A DNA stretch of 64,000 nucleotides from Spirosoma sp. (GCF_026391055.1 NZ_JAPLET010000022.1:711648-775647), one strand, 5' to 3'; shown: positions 26,708-35,889, numbered from the stretch's first letter. The notes: a model not told the origin generated them from the sequence alone. Numbers and translations are program-made.

Positions 26708-29422
26708 TTAAGAGAATAAGCCCAACTGTATCGACTCTTTCTCTTCAGCCTCCGGAGCGGTTACAGGATCAGTAACTGCAACCAGTTCAGGAGAAACAGG
26801 TTCTTTAACAATCTTTGGGGCCAGCAATTTAACGTCTTTGACTTTGGCAAAAGGCAGTTTGTTGCCGAGCGCCTTCCAACCCCGAATATCAATAAAGCCT
26901 TCCGGCTCCAGCACCATCTTTTCAAGTGGTCCCCGGTCTTTCACCTGATGAGTGATCTCGATTCGGGGATATCTATCAGCGGTTACAGCCAGGTTTTTCG
27001 ATCCTTTTGCGTCACCAATGAAATTAAACTTCTTATCGATGGTCGTTGTCTCAACTTTAAAGCGCTTCACATACCAGGCCTTCTGGTTAGCTTCGTAATA
27101 CACAGATGACAATACCGTGTCGTGTTCGAACTTGACCAGAATAGCGATCTCGTTAGGCTCGTACCGATTTGTCAGGTCGAAACTCGTCAGTTCATACAGA
27201 CCGTCTTTATAAACGACCAGTATACAGTCTTTCGCATCGAAGTTGCCCAATAATCGACCGCGCTCATCCCGGTTAAGTCGCCCCAGGTGCTCATCATACC
27301 AGATATCAACACCGCCCAGGGTAGATACGCCACCCGATTTTTGGGTTATTTTCCGGACGGGGTACTTGGTTAAAATATTTCCCTGAGCCGACCGGTTTTT
27401 AATACCTACGGAAGCAAAGTCAAAATCAAATTGTTTGATCTTCGCTGTGCACTGAGCCGTCAGGTTTATCGTGATAACCTCAGCCTCTCCATTATCGTTG
27501 GCACTAAAGTAGGTTAGCTTGGATTTCGGATTACCCATTGTCAGGTCATACTCCCGATCACGCGTGACACCCGTAACCGGAAAACGCTTGGCCATGGATA
27601 TGCCGGATTTCCCATCCAGATAAACCAGGTTGTAAATTTTCCGCTCGTCGTTCTTCTTGAACACCGAAACATGTACAATATCCTTGCCGACAAATACTTT
27701 TTCCGCAATTTTAACGACCATACACTTTCCATCCCGCCGGAAAATAATAATGTCGTCGATATCGGAGCAGTCGCTGACGTATTCATCTTTTTTCAACCCA
27801 TAGCCAATAAATCCGCCTTCGCGGTCGACATACAGCTTTTGGTTGGCAGCGGCTACTACACTGGCGGCAATGGTATTGAACGCCCGGATTTCCGTTTTGC
27901 GCTCACGGCCTTTGCCGTATTTCTTTTGCAGGTCTTTATAATAGGCGATAGCAAACCGCGTGATGTTGGCCAAGTTATCCTCGGTTTCAGCTAGTTCCTG
28001 CTCCAGCCGACGCATCAGCTCTTCAGCCTTGAACCCATCGTATTTGGAAATCCGTTTAATTTTGATTTCCGTCAACCGGATGAGATCGTCCTGAGTGATG
28101 ACGCGATAAAATAGCTTTTTGTGCGGTTTAAGCGCCTTGTCGATCGCTTCGAGAACAGCTTCAAAGGTTTCGCACTCCTCAATTTTGCGATAAATTCGGT
28201 TTTCGATGAATATCTTCTCCAGCGAGCTGTACAGCAAGCGCTCCATCAACTCACTACGCCGGATCTCAAGCTCACGTTGCAGCAAATGCACCGTTTGGTG
28301 CGTGTTAACCCGTAGAATATCCGTTACACTAACAAAATGCGGTTTATCGCCGATAATGACGCAGGCATTCGGCGAAATAGACACCTCACAGTCGGTAAAG
28401 GCATATAATGCGTCGATGGTCACATCGGGCGAAACACCGGGTTGTAAATGAACCAGAATCTCGACGTCTTTAGCGGTGTTATCGACAACAGCTGCCACGT
28501 TGCGACTGGGTGCCTTGATGCGAATTTTCCCTAACTCAGCCGCTTTAACAATCGAGTCGATCAACTGTGAGGTTGTCACGCCATACGGCACATCGCGAAT
28601 GGCGAGGACTTTTTTATCGACCTCTTCAATTTTGGCCCGAACCCGGACCTTGCCACCCCGGTGCCCGTCGTTGTAGTTGCTGACGTCGATCAGGCCTCCC
28701 GTCTGAAAATCCGGGAAGAGCGATACGGGTTTGTCTTTAAGGATGTTTATAGACGCATCAATGAGCTCATTGAAGTTGTGAGGCAGTATCTTCGTCGATA
28801 GGCCTACGGCAATTCCTTCAACACCCTGCGCCAGTAACAGCGGAAATTTAACAGGAAGGGTTATTGGCTCCCGTTTGCGACCATCGTAAGACAGTTGCCA
28901 CTCCGTGGTTTTGTCGTTGTAAATGGCGTCCTGTGCAAACTTGGACAGCCGTACTTCAATATAACGCGGGGCAGCGGCACCATCGCCGGTCCGAACATCG
29001 CCCCAGCTACCCTGCGTATCAAACAACAGTTCTTTCTGACCGATGTTGACCAGCGCTTCGCCGATGGATGCATCGCCGTGGGGGTGAAACTGCATCGTTT
29101 GCCCGATAACATTGGCCACCTTGTTAAAGCGACCATCATCCATCTCTTTCAGCGCATGAAGAATCCGGCGCTGAACAGGCTTTAGTCCATCTTCTACTGC
29201 GGGTACTGCCCGTTCGAGGATGACGTACGATGCATAATCAAGAAAGTAATTTTCGTATAAGCCCGACACGACCGTCTGGTCGTGCAGCACTTCAGTTTTC
29301 GTGTTAATTGGTTGCTCTTCCGGTACAAGGTCGTCAGTCAGGTCGGTGCCTTCGGCAGATGGGTTAACCTCTGGCTGTTGATTATCGTCCTCTAGCGGTT
29401 GTTCATTTTCTTCGTTTATCAT
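26708..29422 (-). CDS. parC: Topoisomerase IV subunit A (GyrA/ParC family)
   Basis: A 904-residue type IIA topoisomerase A subunit. 'DYASYVILERAVPAVEDGLKPVQRRIL' opens the winged-helix domain, with 'HPHGDASIGEALV' at 113-125 and the catalytic Arg153-Tyr154 in 'APRYIEVRLS'. Degenerate beta-pinwheel sequence follows from ~520. A gyrase GyrA-box is not apparent and the size fits the Bacteroidota ParC group, so decatenation is the likely role. An acidic 45-residue N-terminal extension is present. The C-terminus ends 'SIQLGLFS', which resembles a sliding-clamp-binding motif. parE is not adjacent. Confidence 0.92.
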   Translation of the reverse strand: MINEENEQPLEDDNQQPEVNPSAEGTDLTDDLVPEEQPINTKTEVLHDQTVVSGLYENYFLDYASYVILERAVPAVEDGLKPVQRRILHALKEMDDGRFNKVANVIGQTMQFHPHGDASIGEALVNIGQKELLFDTQGSWGDVRTGDGAAAPRYIEVRLSKFAQDAIYNDKTTEWQLSYDGRKREPITLPVKFPLLLAQGVEGIAVGLSTKILPHNFNELIDASINILKDKPVSLFPDFQTGGLIDVSNYNDGHRGGKVRVRAKIEEVDKKVLAIRDVPYGVTTSQLIDSIVKAAELGKIRIKAPSRNVAAVVDNTAKDVEILVHLQPGVSPDVTIDALYAFTDCEVSISPNACVIIGDKPHFVSVTDILRVNTHQTVHLLQRELEIRRSELMERLLYSSLEKIFIENRIYRKIEECETFEAVLEAIDKALKPHKKLFYRVITQDDLIRLTEIKIKRISKYDGFKAEELMRRLEQELAETEDNLANITRFAIAYYKDLQKKYGKGRERKTEIRAFNTIAASVVAAANQKLYVDREGGFIGYGLKKDEYVSDCSDIDDIIIFRRDGKCMVVKIAEKVFVGKDIVHVSVFKKNDERKIYNLVYLDGKSGISMAKRFPVTGVTRDREYDLTMGNPKSKLTYFSANDNGEAEVITINLTAQCTAKIKQFDFDFASVGIKNRSAQGNILTKYPVRKITQKSGGVSTLGGVDIWYDEHLGRLNRDERGRLLGNFDAKDCILVVYKDGLYELTSFDLTNRYEPNEIAILVKFEHDTVLSSVYYEANQKAWYVKRFKVETTTIDKKFNFIGDAKGSKNLAVTADRYPRIEITHQVKDRGPLEKMVLEPEGFIDIRGWKALGNKLPFAKVKDVKLLAPKIVKEPVSPELVAVTDPVTAPEAEEKESIQLGLFS

Positions 29423-29565
29423 TGACTTGCTTCAGGAACTATTCCACTGGATAAGTACGCAGATTAGTCAAACAGTATACCACGTATTCGACTCCTTAAA
29501 TATACAAAAAAAAGTTGAAAAATGGGCATATTCAAGCCAAAAAGGGCAATTCGGCCCACTTTTGC

Positions 29566-30498
29566 TTAGTAGCCGCGTCCCAGTTCAACGGCGTCTTTCA
29601 ACGATTCACCAGCCTGAAAACGGGCCAGATTTTTGAGAAACTGAACCACTTTACCCGCGTCTTCGTCCGGCTGTCCCCCACCAGTATGCTGCGTTAGCAA
29701 CACGTTTGACATCGTCCACAATGGGCTGTCTGTTGGTAAAGGTTCCTTATCGGTTACATCCAGCACAGCCCCCCCAAGATGACCTGATTGTAAGGCCTTG
29801 ATTAAAGCTGATTCGTCGGTGGTAGTTCCCCGGCCAACGTTGGCATATAAACTACCGGGACGCATGGCCTTAATTACTTCTTCGGAGACAAATCCTTTGG
29901 CTGTTCCGGGCAGGCAGTTAATGACAATATCGGTCTGTGGCAGTTCGGCAATTAGCTCCTCGGCGGAATGTAAGTCAGCATGGGGATCGGTGCGAGCCAG
30001 CAGTTTAATGATACACGAAAAGCCGGTAAGCATTTGCCGGACCGCCTGCCCGATAGTACCGGTTCCCAGAATAACGACCCGCTTGTGCGATAACAGGTTG
30101 GTATTGGAACGAATGGGAGCCCCAACCCAGTCCGATCGCTGTTGTAAAAGCGTTAATTCAGGAATGCATCGGTAAACTGCCAGAATACCGGCCAGCATGG
30201 TTTCCGCACAGGGACGGGCAAAGTAATCGCCCATATTCGCAATAGCGGCCTGTACCTGAACATGTTTATAACCATCGAATCCGGCGGAGTCGAGCTGCCA
30301 GAATTTGAGGACAGGTAGCGGCTCGGTAAACCAGGCGGCAGGCGGATTGCCCAAGATAAAGTCGGCCGACCGAAAGGCTGCCTGCTGGTTTTCTTCCGGT
30401 AAGTCCTGTTTGAAGACAGCGGTTATACCAGTTGGTAGCTGTTGCAGTAAGCTGTCTTTAAGGGTATCGTTGAGAGCGGGGTTGACGAAGAGTTGCAT
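29566..30498 (-). CDS. D-2-hydroxyacid dehydrogenase
   Basis: A 310-residue NAD-dependent dehydrogenase. The nucleotide-binding motif 'VVILGTGTIGQAV' is at residues 141-153, followed by 'DIVINCLPGT', the substrate Arg in 'ANVGRGTTTDESAL', Glu in 'DVTDKEPLPTDSPLW' and the catalytic His in 'LLTQHTGGG'. It is shorter than phosphoglycerate dehydrogenase and resembles the glyoxylate/hydroxypyruvate reductase group. The substrate cannot be told. It stands alone, downstream of an inverted repeat. Confidence 0.88.
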   Translation of the reverse strand: MQLFVNPALNDTLKDSLLQQLPTGITAVFKQDLPEENQQAAFRSADFILGNPPAAWFTEPLPVLKFWQLDSAGFDGYKHVQVQAAIANMGDYFARPCAETMLAGILAVYRCIPELTLLQQRSDWVGAPIRSNTNLLSHKRVVILGTGTIGQAVRQMLTGFSCIIKLLARTDPHADLHSAEELIAELPQTDIVINCLPGTAKGFVSEEVIKAMRPGSLYANVGRGTTTDESALIKALQSGHLGGAVLDVTDKEPLPTDSPLWTMSNVLLTQHTGGGQPDEDAGKVVQFLKNLARFQAGESLKDAVELGRGY

Positions 30499-30622
30499 AC
30501 TATATGTACAGAAAATCGGGGTTTTTGGTTGCGTACGTTCATGGCAGGGCTAAAAAGTCACGGCCTGAAAACTATACGTCTTCAGTTTTGCATGAAATGA
30601 CCGTTTTCAACCTGCACAGTTG

Positions 30623-30697
30623 GTCTGTAGCCTGGACGTAGCCGTCGAGGTAAGATAGACCTCACTTATCCCGGACGTAGCCGTCCAGGCTACAGAC
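30623..30697. repeat. REP-like 16-bp inverted repeat
   Basis: GTCTGTAGCCTGGACG at 30623-30638 is perfectly complementary to 30682-30697, and both arms continue into 'GTAGCCGTC'-type sequence. It lies between the esterase and dehydrogenase genes. The core 'TGTAGCCTGGA' reappears at 46082 inside the prophage. Confidence 0.75.
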
Positions 30698-30705
30698 TGA
30701 CTTCG

Positions 30706-32001
30706 TTATTTCTGGCCTTTTAACTGGCCAAGCAGCCAGCTGGTCATTTTTTCGGTTTGCTCCGGATACGTCCAGTGGCCGGTATCAAGAAACAGGGTGT
30801 CAAGGTTTTTGGGGCCGGGAATGACGTTATAAGCGGCATACATGGATGTGGGTGGACAGGTCTCGTCGTTGAACCCCCAGGAATAGTAGCCCGGCACGTT
30901 TACCTGCCGTGCGAAATTGACCACATCGTAATAACCGACGGTTTTGATCCGGTCGGGTTTGTTGTTATAGGCCAGATTATCGCCAGCGAACAGATGCGGC
31001 CAGCCACCGGCGCGTCCATTGAGGTAACCGGTCACATCGCTCAGGGCAGGGTAATAGGCACCCAACCACTTGATTCTGGAATCCAGACCAGCCGTCACGA
31101 TACTAAGCGCCCCGCCCTGGCTACCGCCCGTAACCGCCATATTCTGACCGTCATACTGCGGCATACTCGCCAGGAAATCGACCGCACGTACACAACCCAG
31201 ATAAACCCGTTTGTAATAATAGCGGTCTTTATCATCCAGATTGGCAGCCTGGTAGCCATTCAGCGGGCCCCGGCTCAGGTTATCGTACACGGCGGGGTCC
31301 ATGGTTACGGGAACGCCATGAATACCCACTTCGAGTGTAATAAATCCTTTGTCGGCTTCGGCAATCATACCCCCGTAGGGACGAACACCAGCGCCCGGAA
31401 CCCGAAGTATAGCCGGGTATTTACCTTCGTTTTTCGGAATGCATAAAATCCCGTAAAAGCGCGAGTTGTTGATGTTCTGCAAGTTGAGCTGATACACGTT
31501 CGTCAGCTCAGTACACCGTTCGGGCAGCAAGGTCATGCGGGCATCTAAAGGAACTTTAGCCAGATCGGCCTTAGCCTTATCCCAGAAGGCCTTGAAGTCG
31601 GCGGGATAGGTCACCGTTGGTTTAATGGTCAGTGGCTCGAAGCCAGCCGTCGTTAGCCCCCGGTACTCCTTTCCGTCGAGTTCAACGGTGGCGATGCAAC
31701 GTAGAAAACCGGCGGTTTTCATTGTCCCGCCATCCAGCGCAAGGGTGCCCTCTTTTAGCGTGACTGTTTCCTTTTTAGTGGGCTCCATTTTTTCCGGTCC
31801 GATCTCGTACCGAAGTTTAGCGCCCCGAAGCAGTACGTTGTTCCGGTAAACGGAAATATTGAATTTGACCGGTTCGCCGGTTTTATAGAGCCAGTCGGCA
31901 TGATCAGGCGTAACGAGGACTTTAACTAGCCGTTCGACAGGCTGAGCCAGCCCAATCTGAACCCAAATGAGGAGCAGGCCGGGCAGTAGTAGTTTTTTCA
32001 T
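30706..32001 (-). CDS. Acetyl xylan esterase (AXE1)-type alpha/beta hydrolase
   Basis: A 431-residue secreted enzyme (signal MKKLLLPGLLLIWVQIGLAQ). An N-terminal Ig-like region (~25-120) precedes the AXE1 hydrolase domain: 'KYPAILRVPGAGVRPYGG', nucleophile elbow 'AVTGGSQGGALSI', Asp in 'GYYSWGFNDETCPPTS', and His in 'FLDTGHWTYPE'. It would remove acetyl groups from polysaccharide or cephalosporin-like esters in the periplasm. No polysaccharide utilisation locus is visible nearby. Confidence 0.88.
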   Translation of the reverse strand: MKKLLLPGLLLIWVQIGLAQPVERLVKVLVTPDHADWLYKTGEPVKFNISVYRNNVLLRGAKLRYEIGPEKMEPTKKETVTLKEGTLALDGGTMKTAGFLRCIATVELDGKEYRGLTTAGFEPLTIKPTVTYPADFKAFWDKAKADLAKVPLDARMTLLPERCTELTNVYQLNLQNINNSRFYGILCIPKNEGKYPAILRVPGAGVRPYGGMIAEADKGFITLEVGIHGVPVTMDPAVYDNLSRGPLNGYQAANLDDKDRYYYKRVYLGCVRAVDFLASMPQYDGQNMAVTGGSQGGALSIVTAGLDSRIKWLGAYYPALSDVTGYLNGRAGGWPHLFAGDNLAYNNKPDRIKTVGYYDVVNFARQVNVPGYYSWGFNDETCPPTSMYAAYNVIPGPKNLDTLFLDTGHWTYPEQTEKMTSWLLGQLKGQK

Positions 32002-32073
32002 GGATGATAGATTGCAGATTTATTCGTTCATCCAGACAAAGCACCTGCATCCTCAATTATAACCAGACGCCAG

Positions 32074-33276
32074 TCAGGCAACCCGCACAGGCGTTTGCCG
32101 CCCCTGGCGCACAGGCTGCATATTGACAATGCACCGAACCAGCAGCGTTAGCGGGAAAACGATATCGACGCCCCCCGGAATTTTCGACAGAAACATACTG
32201 ATCACAAGCAGCAACGCGGTGACTCCGAAGTACGTAGTCCGGCGTTTGGCGGTAGCGGTCGAACTGGTTGCCCAGTAGATCAGAGGCAAATGTAGTGGCA
32301 TCAGAAACAATAGGGTTGGATTCCAGCCGGTAACGCCATCGTCTCGAATTGCCCACAGCAGCACCAAAAACCAGCCCATAAATCCACACACGCTGAACAA
32401 AAACCGGTCGAGCCAGCGATCAACCTTCCCGTTTGTCACATACCTCCGAATCGTAAATACCGCGATGATGATGCCCAGGATAGTAAATACAACGTCGGGG
32501 TCGAAAAAGATGGGGACCTGCTGACGAAAGGTTTTCTGCGCGGCAAATAATGTTTGATCGCTTTGCACCAACGGAATCAACTGCCCGTTCGACTGACGTA
32601 TGGTAGCTTTGCTAAACTGGTCGTGTACCTGATCGGGCAGGTACATGGCCCGCCAGCCGTCGGTCTGCTCGTTGGCGGGCCAGCCAATGGCCAGATTCAT
32701 CCCCAACTGATACCAGGGTTTTTCATTAAGGTAGTCGTTCATCCAATCGCGGTACGACTTACCCGTCATCCGATCGCGGGATGGAATCATTAGGCTATCG
32801 CCACAGGCTTCGACAATCATATCGCGGGGCCGGGTAGCGCAGTTATCGTAATAAAACTTGTAGCGATACTCCCTGTTTTCAGGCAGATAGTTCTTTTGCA
32901 GAGCGTCAAAGAGCCGTTGCCGCTGGGCTGGCGACAAGTTTAGCTGCTGTTCCCGAATGCTCCGGTTTGTCTGCTGGTAGTAGTAAGCGACCTGATATAA
33001 ATTATGAACAGACACAAAATAAGGTAGTGTCCCGCGCAGAAACTTAAGAATAAAATAGTCGGCGCGGTAGTCAAACCCTCCGTAACTATAATCCTGGTCC
33101 ATGCCCAGTACCGGGTCAACAAAGCGTATTTCAGTATGACCGAACGACGATGAGATATCGTCATCCCCCGGCCCGTACGTAATCAGGCTGACCCGTGCCG
33201 AAGGGGATAACGTCTGACTGAATGATGCCTGATGGCTGCCCAATAATACGACTAGTATTATCAGCAGTTTATACAT
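32074..33276 (-). CDS. DUF4105 / Lnb N-terminal domain membrane protein
   Basis: A 400-residue protein using the ATG at 33276, which gives a signal peptide (MYKLLIILVVLLGSHQASFS). The periplasmic domain carries 'SSFGHTEIRF' (His47) and 'FYYDNCATRPRDMI' (Cys146), the putative catalytic pair of the Lnb_N/DUF4105 family, associated with lipoprotein N-acyl transfer. The C-terminal ~130 residues contain about four membrane helices. The longer open frame overlaps rsmI and is not needed. Start at 33276 leaves 43 bases to the rsmI stop, so they are probably cotranscribed. Confidence 0.82.
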   Translation of the reverse strand: MYKLLIILVVLLGSHQASFSQTLSPSARVSLITYGPGDDDISSSFGHTEIRFVDPVLGMDQDYSYGGFDYRADYFILKFLRGTLPYFVSVHNLYQVAYYYQQTNRSIREQQLNLSPAQRQRLFDALQKNYLPENREYRYKFYYDNCATRPRDMIVEACGDSLMIPSRDRMTGKSYRDWMNDYLNEKPWYQLGMNLAIGWPANEQTDGWRAMYLPDQVHDQFSKATIRQSNGQLIPLVQSDQTLFAAQKTFRQQVPIFFDPDVVFTILGIIIAVFTIRRYVTNGKVDRWLDRFLFSVCGFMGWFLVLLWAIRDDGVTGWNPTLLFLMPLHLPLIYWATSSTATAKRRTTYFGVTALLLVISMFLSKIPGGVDIVFPLTLLVRCIVNMQPVRQGRQTPVRVA

Positions 33277-33319
33277 AAGCTTTCCGCTCCCCTGCCCTAT
33301 GCCTGCAGCTACCAGCCAG

Positions 33320-34060
33320 TTATTCATCTTCATCCTCCTTTTCAGTATCATCAAGTTCAGTATCATACACTCGTTTAGCCTTGCCCCGGCTTGGTTCTTT
33401 GCCCTGCACACAAACGACTAACTCGCCTTTAATGGTTTTCTGGGCAAAATAAGCAATTAGTTCGGACAACGTCCCTCGCTGGTTTTCTTCAAACATCTTG
33501 GTAAGCTCCCGCGAAACACTAGCCGGACGGTCGGGTCCAAATACATCGGCAAACTGTTGCAGGGTTTTTAATAAACGATGTGGTGATTCATAAAAAACCA
33601 TCGTCCGCTCCTCTGCCGCCAGTTCGGCCAATCGGGTTTGCCGTCCTTTTTTGTGCGGTAAAAAGCCTTCGAACGTAAACCGGTCGTTTGGTAAGCCGGA
33701 GTTGACAAGGGCAGGAACGAAGGCGGTAGGTCCGGGGAGGCACTCGACCGTTATTTCATTCCTGATGCATTCACGAACGAGCAGAAAACCCGGATCTGAA
33801 ATACCCGGCGTACCCGCATCAGAAACCAGGGCCAGTGTTTTGCCTTCTTTCAACTGATTAATCAACCGCTGAACGGTTTGGTGTTCGTTGAAGATATGAT
33901 AGCTGTGCAGTGGTTTACTAATATTCAAATGGCGCAGCAGCACACCCGATGTACGGGTATCTTCGGCCAGAATGGAGTCGACACTTTGCAGGACTTTAAT
34001 CGCCCGGAGTGTGATGTCGTCAAGGTTACCGATGGGCGTCGGCACAAGGTACAATTTCAT
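33320..34060 (-). CDS. rsmI: 16S rRNA (cytidine-1402-2'-O)-methyltransferase
   Basis: A 246-residue tetrapyrrole-methylase-fold enzyme: 'MKLYLVPTPIGNLDDITLRAI', 'ILAEDTRTSGVLL', 'LALVSDAGTPGISDPGFLLV' and 'VECLPGPTAFVPALVNSGLP'. RsmI modifies C1402 in the decoding centre of 16S rRNA. The C-terminus is acidic and basic by turns and ends 'EKEDEDE'. The ATG at 34060 is the family start. Confidence 0.95.
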   Translation of the reverse strand: MKLYLVPTPIGNLDDITLRAIKVLQSVDSILAEDTRTSGVLLRHLNISKPLHSYHIFNEHQTVQRLINQLKEGKTLALVSDAGTPGISDPGFLLVRECIRNEITVECLPGPTAFVPALVNSGLPNDRFTFEGFLPHKKGRQTRLAELAAEERTMVFYESPHRLLKTLQQFADVFGPDRPASVSRELTKMFEENQRGTLSELIAYFAQKTIKGELVVCVQGKEPSRGKAKRVYDTELDDTEKEDEDE

Positions 34061-34143
34061 GGTGCAAGATAGTCGATAGTCGCCAGTCAACAGCCGTTTG
34101 CAGTCTTATTCACGTCTATCAACGGTCAATTATAGACTCCTGC

Positions 34144-34377
34144 CTAATGGACCAATGCATCAATGGCTCCTGCCAGTATACGATCTTTTTCAGTCACCGT
34201 ATTCCCGGCGTCGTGGGTCGACAATTTGATAGTAACCTGATTATATACGTTCGACCACCAAGGATGGTGATCCATTTTCTCGGCAATGAGTGCCACACGG
34301 GTCATAAAAGCAAAGGCTTCGCTGAAATCAGTAAACTGAAAATCACGCATGAGTTGGTTATCCTGTTCCCGCCACAT
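34144..34377 (-). CDS. 4a-hydroxytetrahydrobiopterin dehydratase (PCD/DCoH-like)
   Basis: A 77-residue protein with the pterin dehydratase pattern: 'FKF'-type start '[53 protein letters not shown]' (shown in part: HHPWW at 37-41 and KLSTHDAG at 51-58). The active-site His residues are present. It is a little shorter than the usual ~95 because the N-terminal helix is reduced. It recycles the pterin cofactor of aromatic amino acid hydroxylases, or moonlights. It is the last host gene before the prophage. Confidence 0.88.
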   Translation of the reverse strand: MWREQDNQLMRDFQFTDFSEAFAFMTRVALIAEKMDHHPWWSNVYNQVTIKLSTHDAGNTVTEKDRILAGAIDALVH

Positions 34378-34820
34378 AAGGAGTAGTTTTTAAAATTTAT
34401 AACGTGCTACCAGATTACTAAACGAGGGTGTATGGGTTACGTTCCAGACACCGCAAGTGATCAGTTCTTACACTCCGGCATAGAACCAGGCCATCCGTCA
34501 GTTAATTCCAGAAGCGTTTGCCTATCCGAAAATACCCACCTGAATATGTTCCTGATAGAGTCCACACAGGCGAAACGGTTAGTAGAGAATTGAACGGGCT
34601 TCTCTTGTAATTAATTGACTAATTAACACATTAAGTTAATTAATTATATTTATATGAAAATAATTGTTACTATAAGAATATTTTTTGTTAACTTTTCAGA
34701 GCTATTTTAAATGTGTTGTTCGACTTGCTAGCCTCTTCTGATTTTCAATATTCAGTAAGTGACGCAATTTTTACAAGAAGGGAGCTAGTGGGAGAATGTG
34801 GTAGATGAGAGAGGGGTGTC

Positions 34821-34845
34821 AGAGCCAGCGTATTGCGCTGGCTCT
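34821..34845 (+). terminator. Hairpin at the prophage edge
   Basis: AGAGCCAGCG and CGCTGGCTCT form a 10-bp stem with a 5-base loop, followed by GCTTGTTTTGG. It could end transcription entering from the left. Confidence 0.5.
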
Positions 34846-34880
34846 GCTTGTTTTGGCGGTCTGACAAACAGCATAAAAAA

Positions 34881-34904
34881 AGTCCGCAAGTATACTTGCG
34901 GACT
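34881..34904 (-). terminator. Terminator of the HTH regulator gene
   Basis: A perfect 24-base palindrome (AGTCCGCAAGTA and its complement). On the minus strand it is followed by seven T, 40 bases after the stop codon of the leftward regulator gene. Confidence 0.8.
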
Positions 34905-34943
34905 TCAATGCAGAGAGGAAGAGATTCGATCCTATCTACTTAA

Positions 34944-35483
34944 TTATTTGTTAGCCAACACGTTCTCTACTTGTGAGAACCGGGTGCCACCAACTTTGCG
35001 ACCACGCTGATTCAATTTTTGAACTGGAGTTGTCATGTGCCCCAGGCTTAGTGATTTGTATTGATCCATCAAATCAAAAATTGTCAAAGCGTATTCAGAA
35101 AGTGGCTTTTCGATAGCACCCTCAGACTTTCCCACCAGAACGTCAACCGTTCGTTGTAAGCCAGCTATTTGAAGATCTTTGGCCCGCAGTTGTTCTTCAA
35201 ACATAGCCTTCATCTCATCAATATCTTTGGCCATTTTGCTTAAAATTTGCCCTCCGAAACCTGACAAATCTTCTGGCTTTTCGTTTGTAGCTCCATAAAG
35301 TTCTGAGATACTTATGTCAAAAAATTCGGCGATCTTCTCTACTCTAACTGCAGTGAATGTATTGTTTTTCATCATTGCATCGAACCCTTGCATACTCATC
35401 CCAAGATAATCATATAGACTTTTCTTGGTCCTTCGCTCTTGCTCCAGGAGCTTCTCGATTTTCTCCTTCAAACTATACTTCAT
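34944..35483 (-). CDS. HTH phage regulator (probable repressor)
   Basis: A 179-residue protein. The N-terminal 65 residues form an XRE-like helix-turn-helix ('RRTKKSLYDYLGMSMQGFDAMMKNNTFTAVRVEKIAEFFDISISELYG' in outline), followed by a coiled-coil (~75-120, 'DIDEMKAMFEEQLRAKDLQIAGLQRTVDVL') and a short basic tail. There is no peptidase S24 domain, so it is not a LexA/CI-type self-cleaving repressor. It faces the operator-like region at 35515-35601 and the early genes. A repressor role is inferred from that position. Confidence 0.75.
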   Translation of the reverse strand: MKYSLKEKIEKLLEQERRTKKSLYDYLGMSMQGFDAMMKNNTFTAVRVEKIAEFFDISISELYGATNEKPEDLSGFGGQILSKMAKDIDEMKAMFEEQLRAKDLQIAGLQRTVDVLVGKSEGAIEKPLSEYALTIFDLMDQYKSLSLGHMTTPVQKLNQRGRKVGGTRFSQVENVLANK

Positions 35484-35514
35484 TGAATTTCAGGATATAA
35501 AATGTTAACTAAAA

Positions 35515-35601
35515 AATATTTAAGATTATTATATCTTAAATATTTGGAGTTTATCTCCAATGGATTTAACATTGCATCACTAATCTTAGTAATAGCATCA
35601 C
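35515..35601. promoter_or_regulatory. Operator-like region between divergent phage genes
   Basis: In order: a perfect 12-bp inverted repeat AATATTTAAGAT (35515-35526 with 35533-35544); a 6-bp hairpin TTGGAG/CTCCAA (35544-35560); a direct repeat GCATCAC at 35574-35580 and 35595-35601, 21 bases apart (two helical turns); and ACTAA/TTAGT between them. Such spacing is typical of repressor binding sites. Confidence 0.6.
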
Positions 35602-35649
35602 AAAATACTGTTATCTCTCTAAGAAAAACAAGTTAAATGGCTGTTAACA

Positions 35650-35889
35650 ATGCGAACGGTTCAGAATTTTTCGAAAGGTAAAAACCAGTTATGGGACTTG
35701 TATGTAAATGCGGTCCCTTACAAACACGCCCAAGTTGTATTCGAACTAAAGCAGGCAGGCTTATACCGGCACTGGCAGCAGGTAGCTAGTAAAGAGGGGC
35801 ACGACTTGCGTATGGCTAAAGCGCCCCTTCGCGATATCTTCCTGAAGGTCATGCCCGAAACAGCGCCTTTTTTTGGTGTAACTATCTAA
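35650..35889 (+). CDS. Phage early protein, 79 residues, unknown function
   Basis: 'MRTVQNFSKGKNQLWDLYVN', then a helical basic protein ending 'LKVMPETAPFFGVTI'. It is the first rightward gene after the operator region, the position of a cro-like or early regulator, but no helix-turn-helix can be assigned with confidence. Confidence 0.6.
   Translation: MRTVQNFSKGKNQLWDLYVNAVPYKHAQVVFELKQAGLYRHWQQVASKEGHDLRMAKAPLRDIFLKVMPETAPFFGVTI

Larger units (their letters stand above)
34378..34943. other. Host-prophage boundary region
   Basis: Composition changes here from host genes to very AT-rich DNA (34600-34700, with repeated TTAATTAA-like motifs near 34608-34650), then to phage-type DNA. The left attachment site must lie in or near this gap, but the matching right end is outside the window, so no att core can be proposed. 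Two hairpins near the right end are listed separately. Confidence 0.4.

Noticed and set aside
33277-33411. Long N-terminal extension of the DUF4105 gene overlapping rsmI
   Set aside because: The ATG at 33276 gives a clean signal peptide; the upstream residues are rsmI sequence read in another frame.
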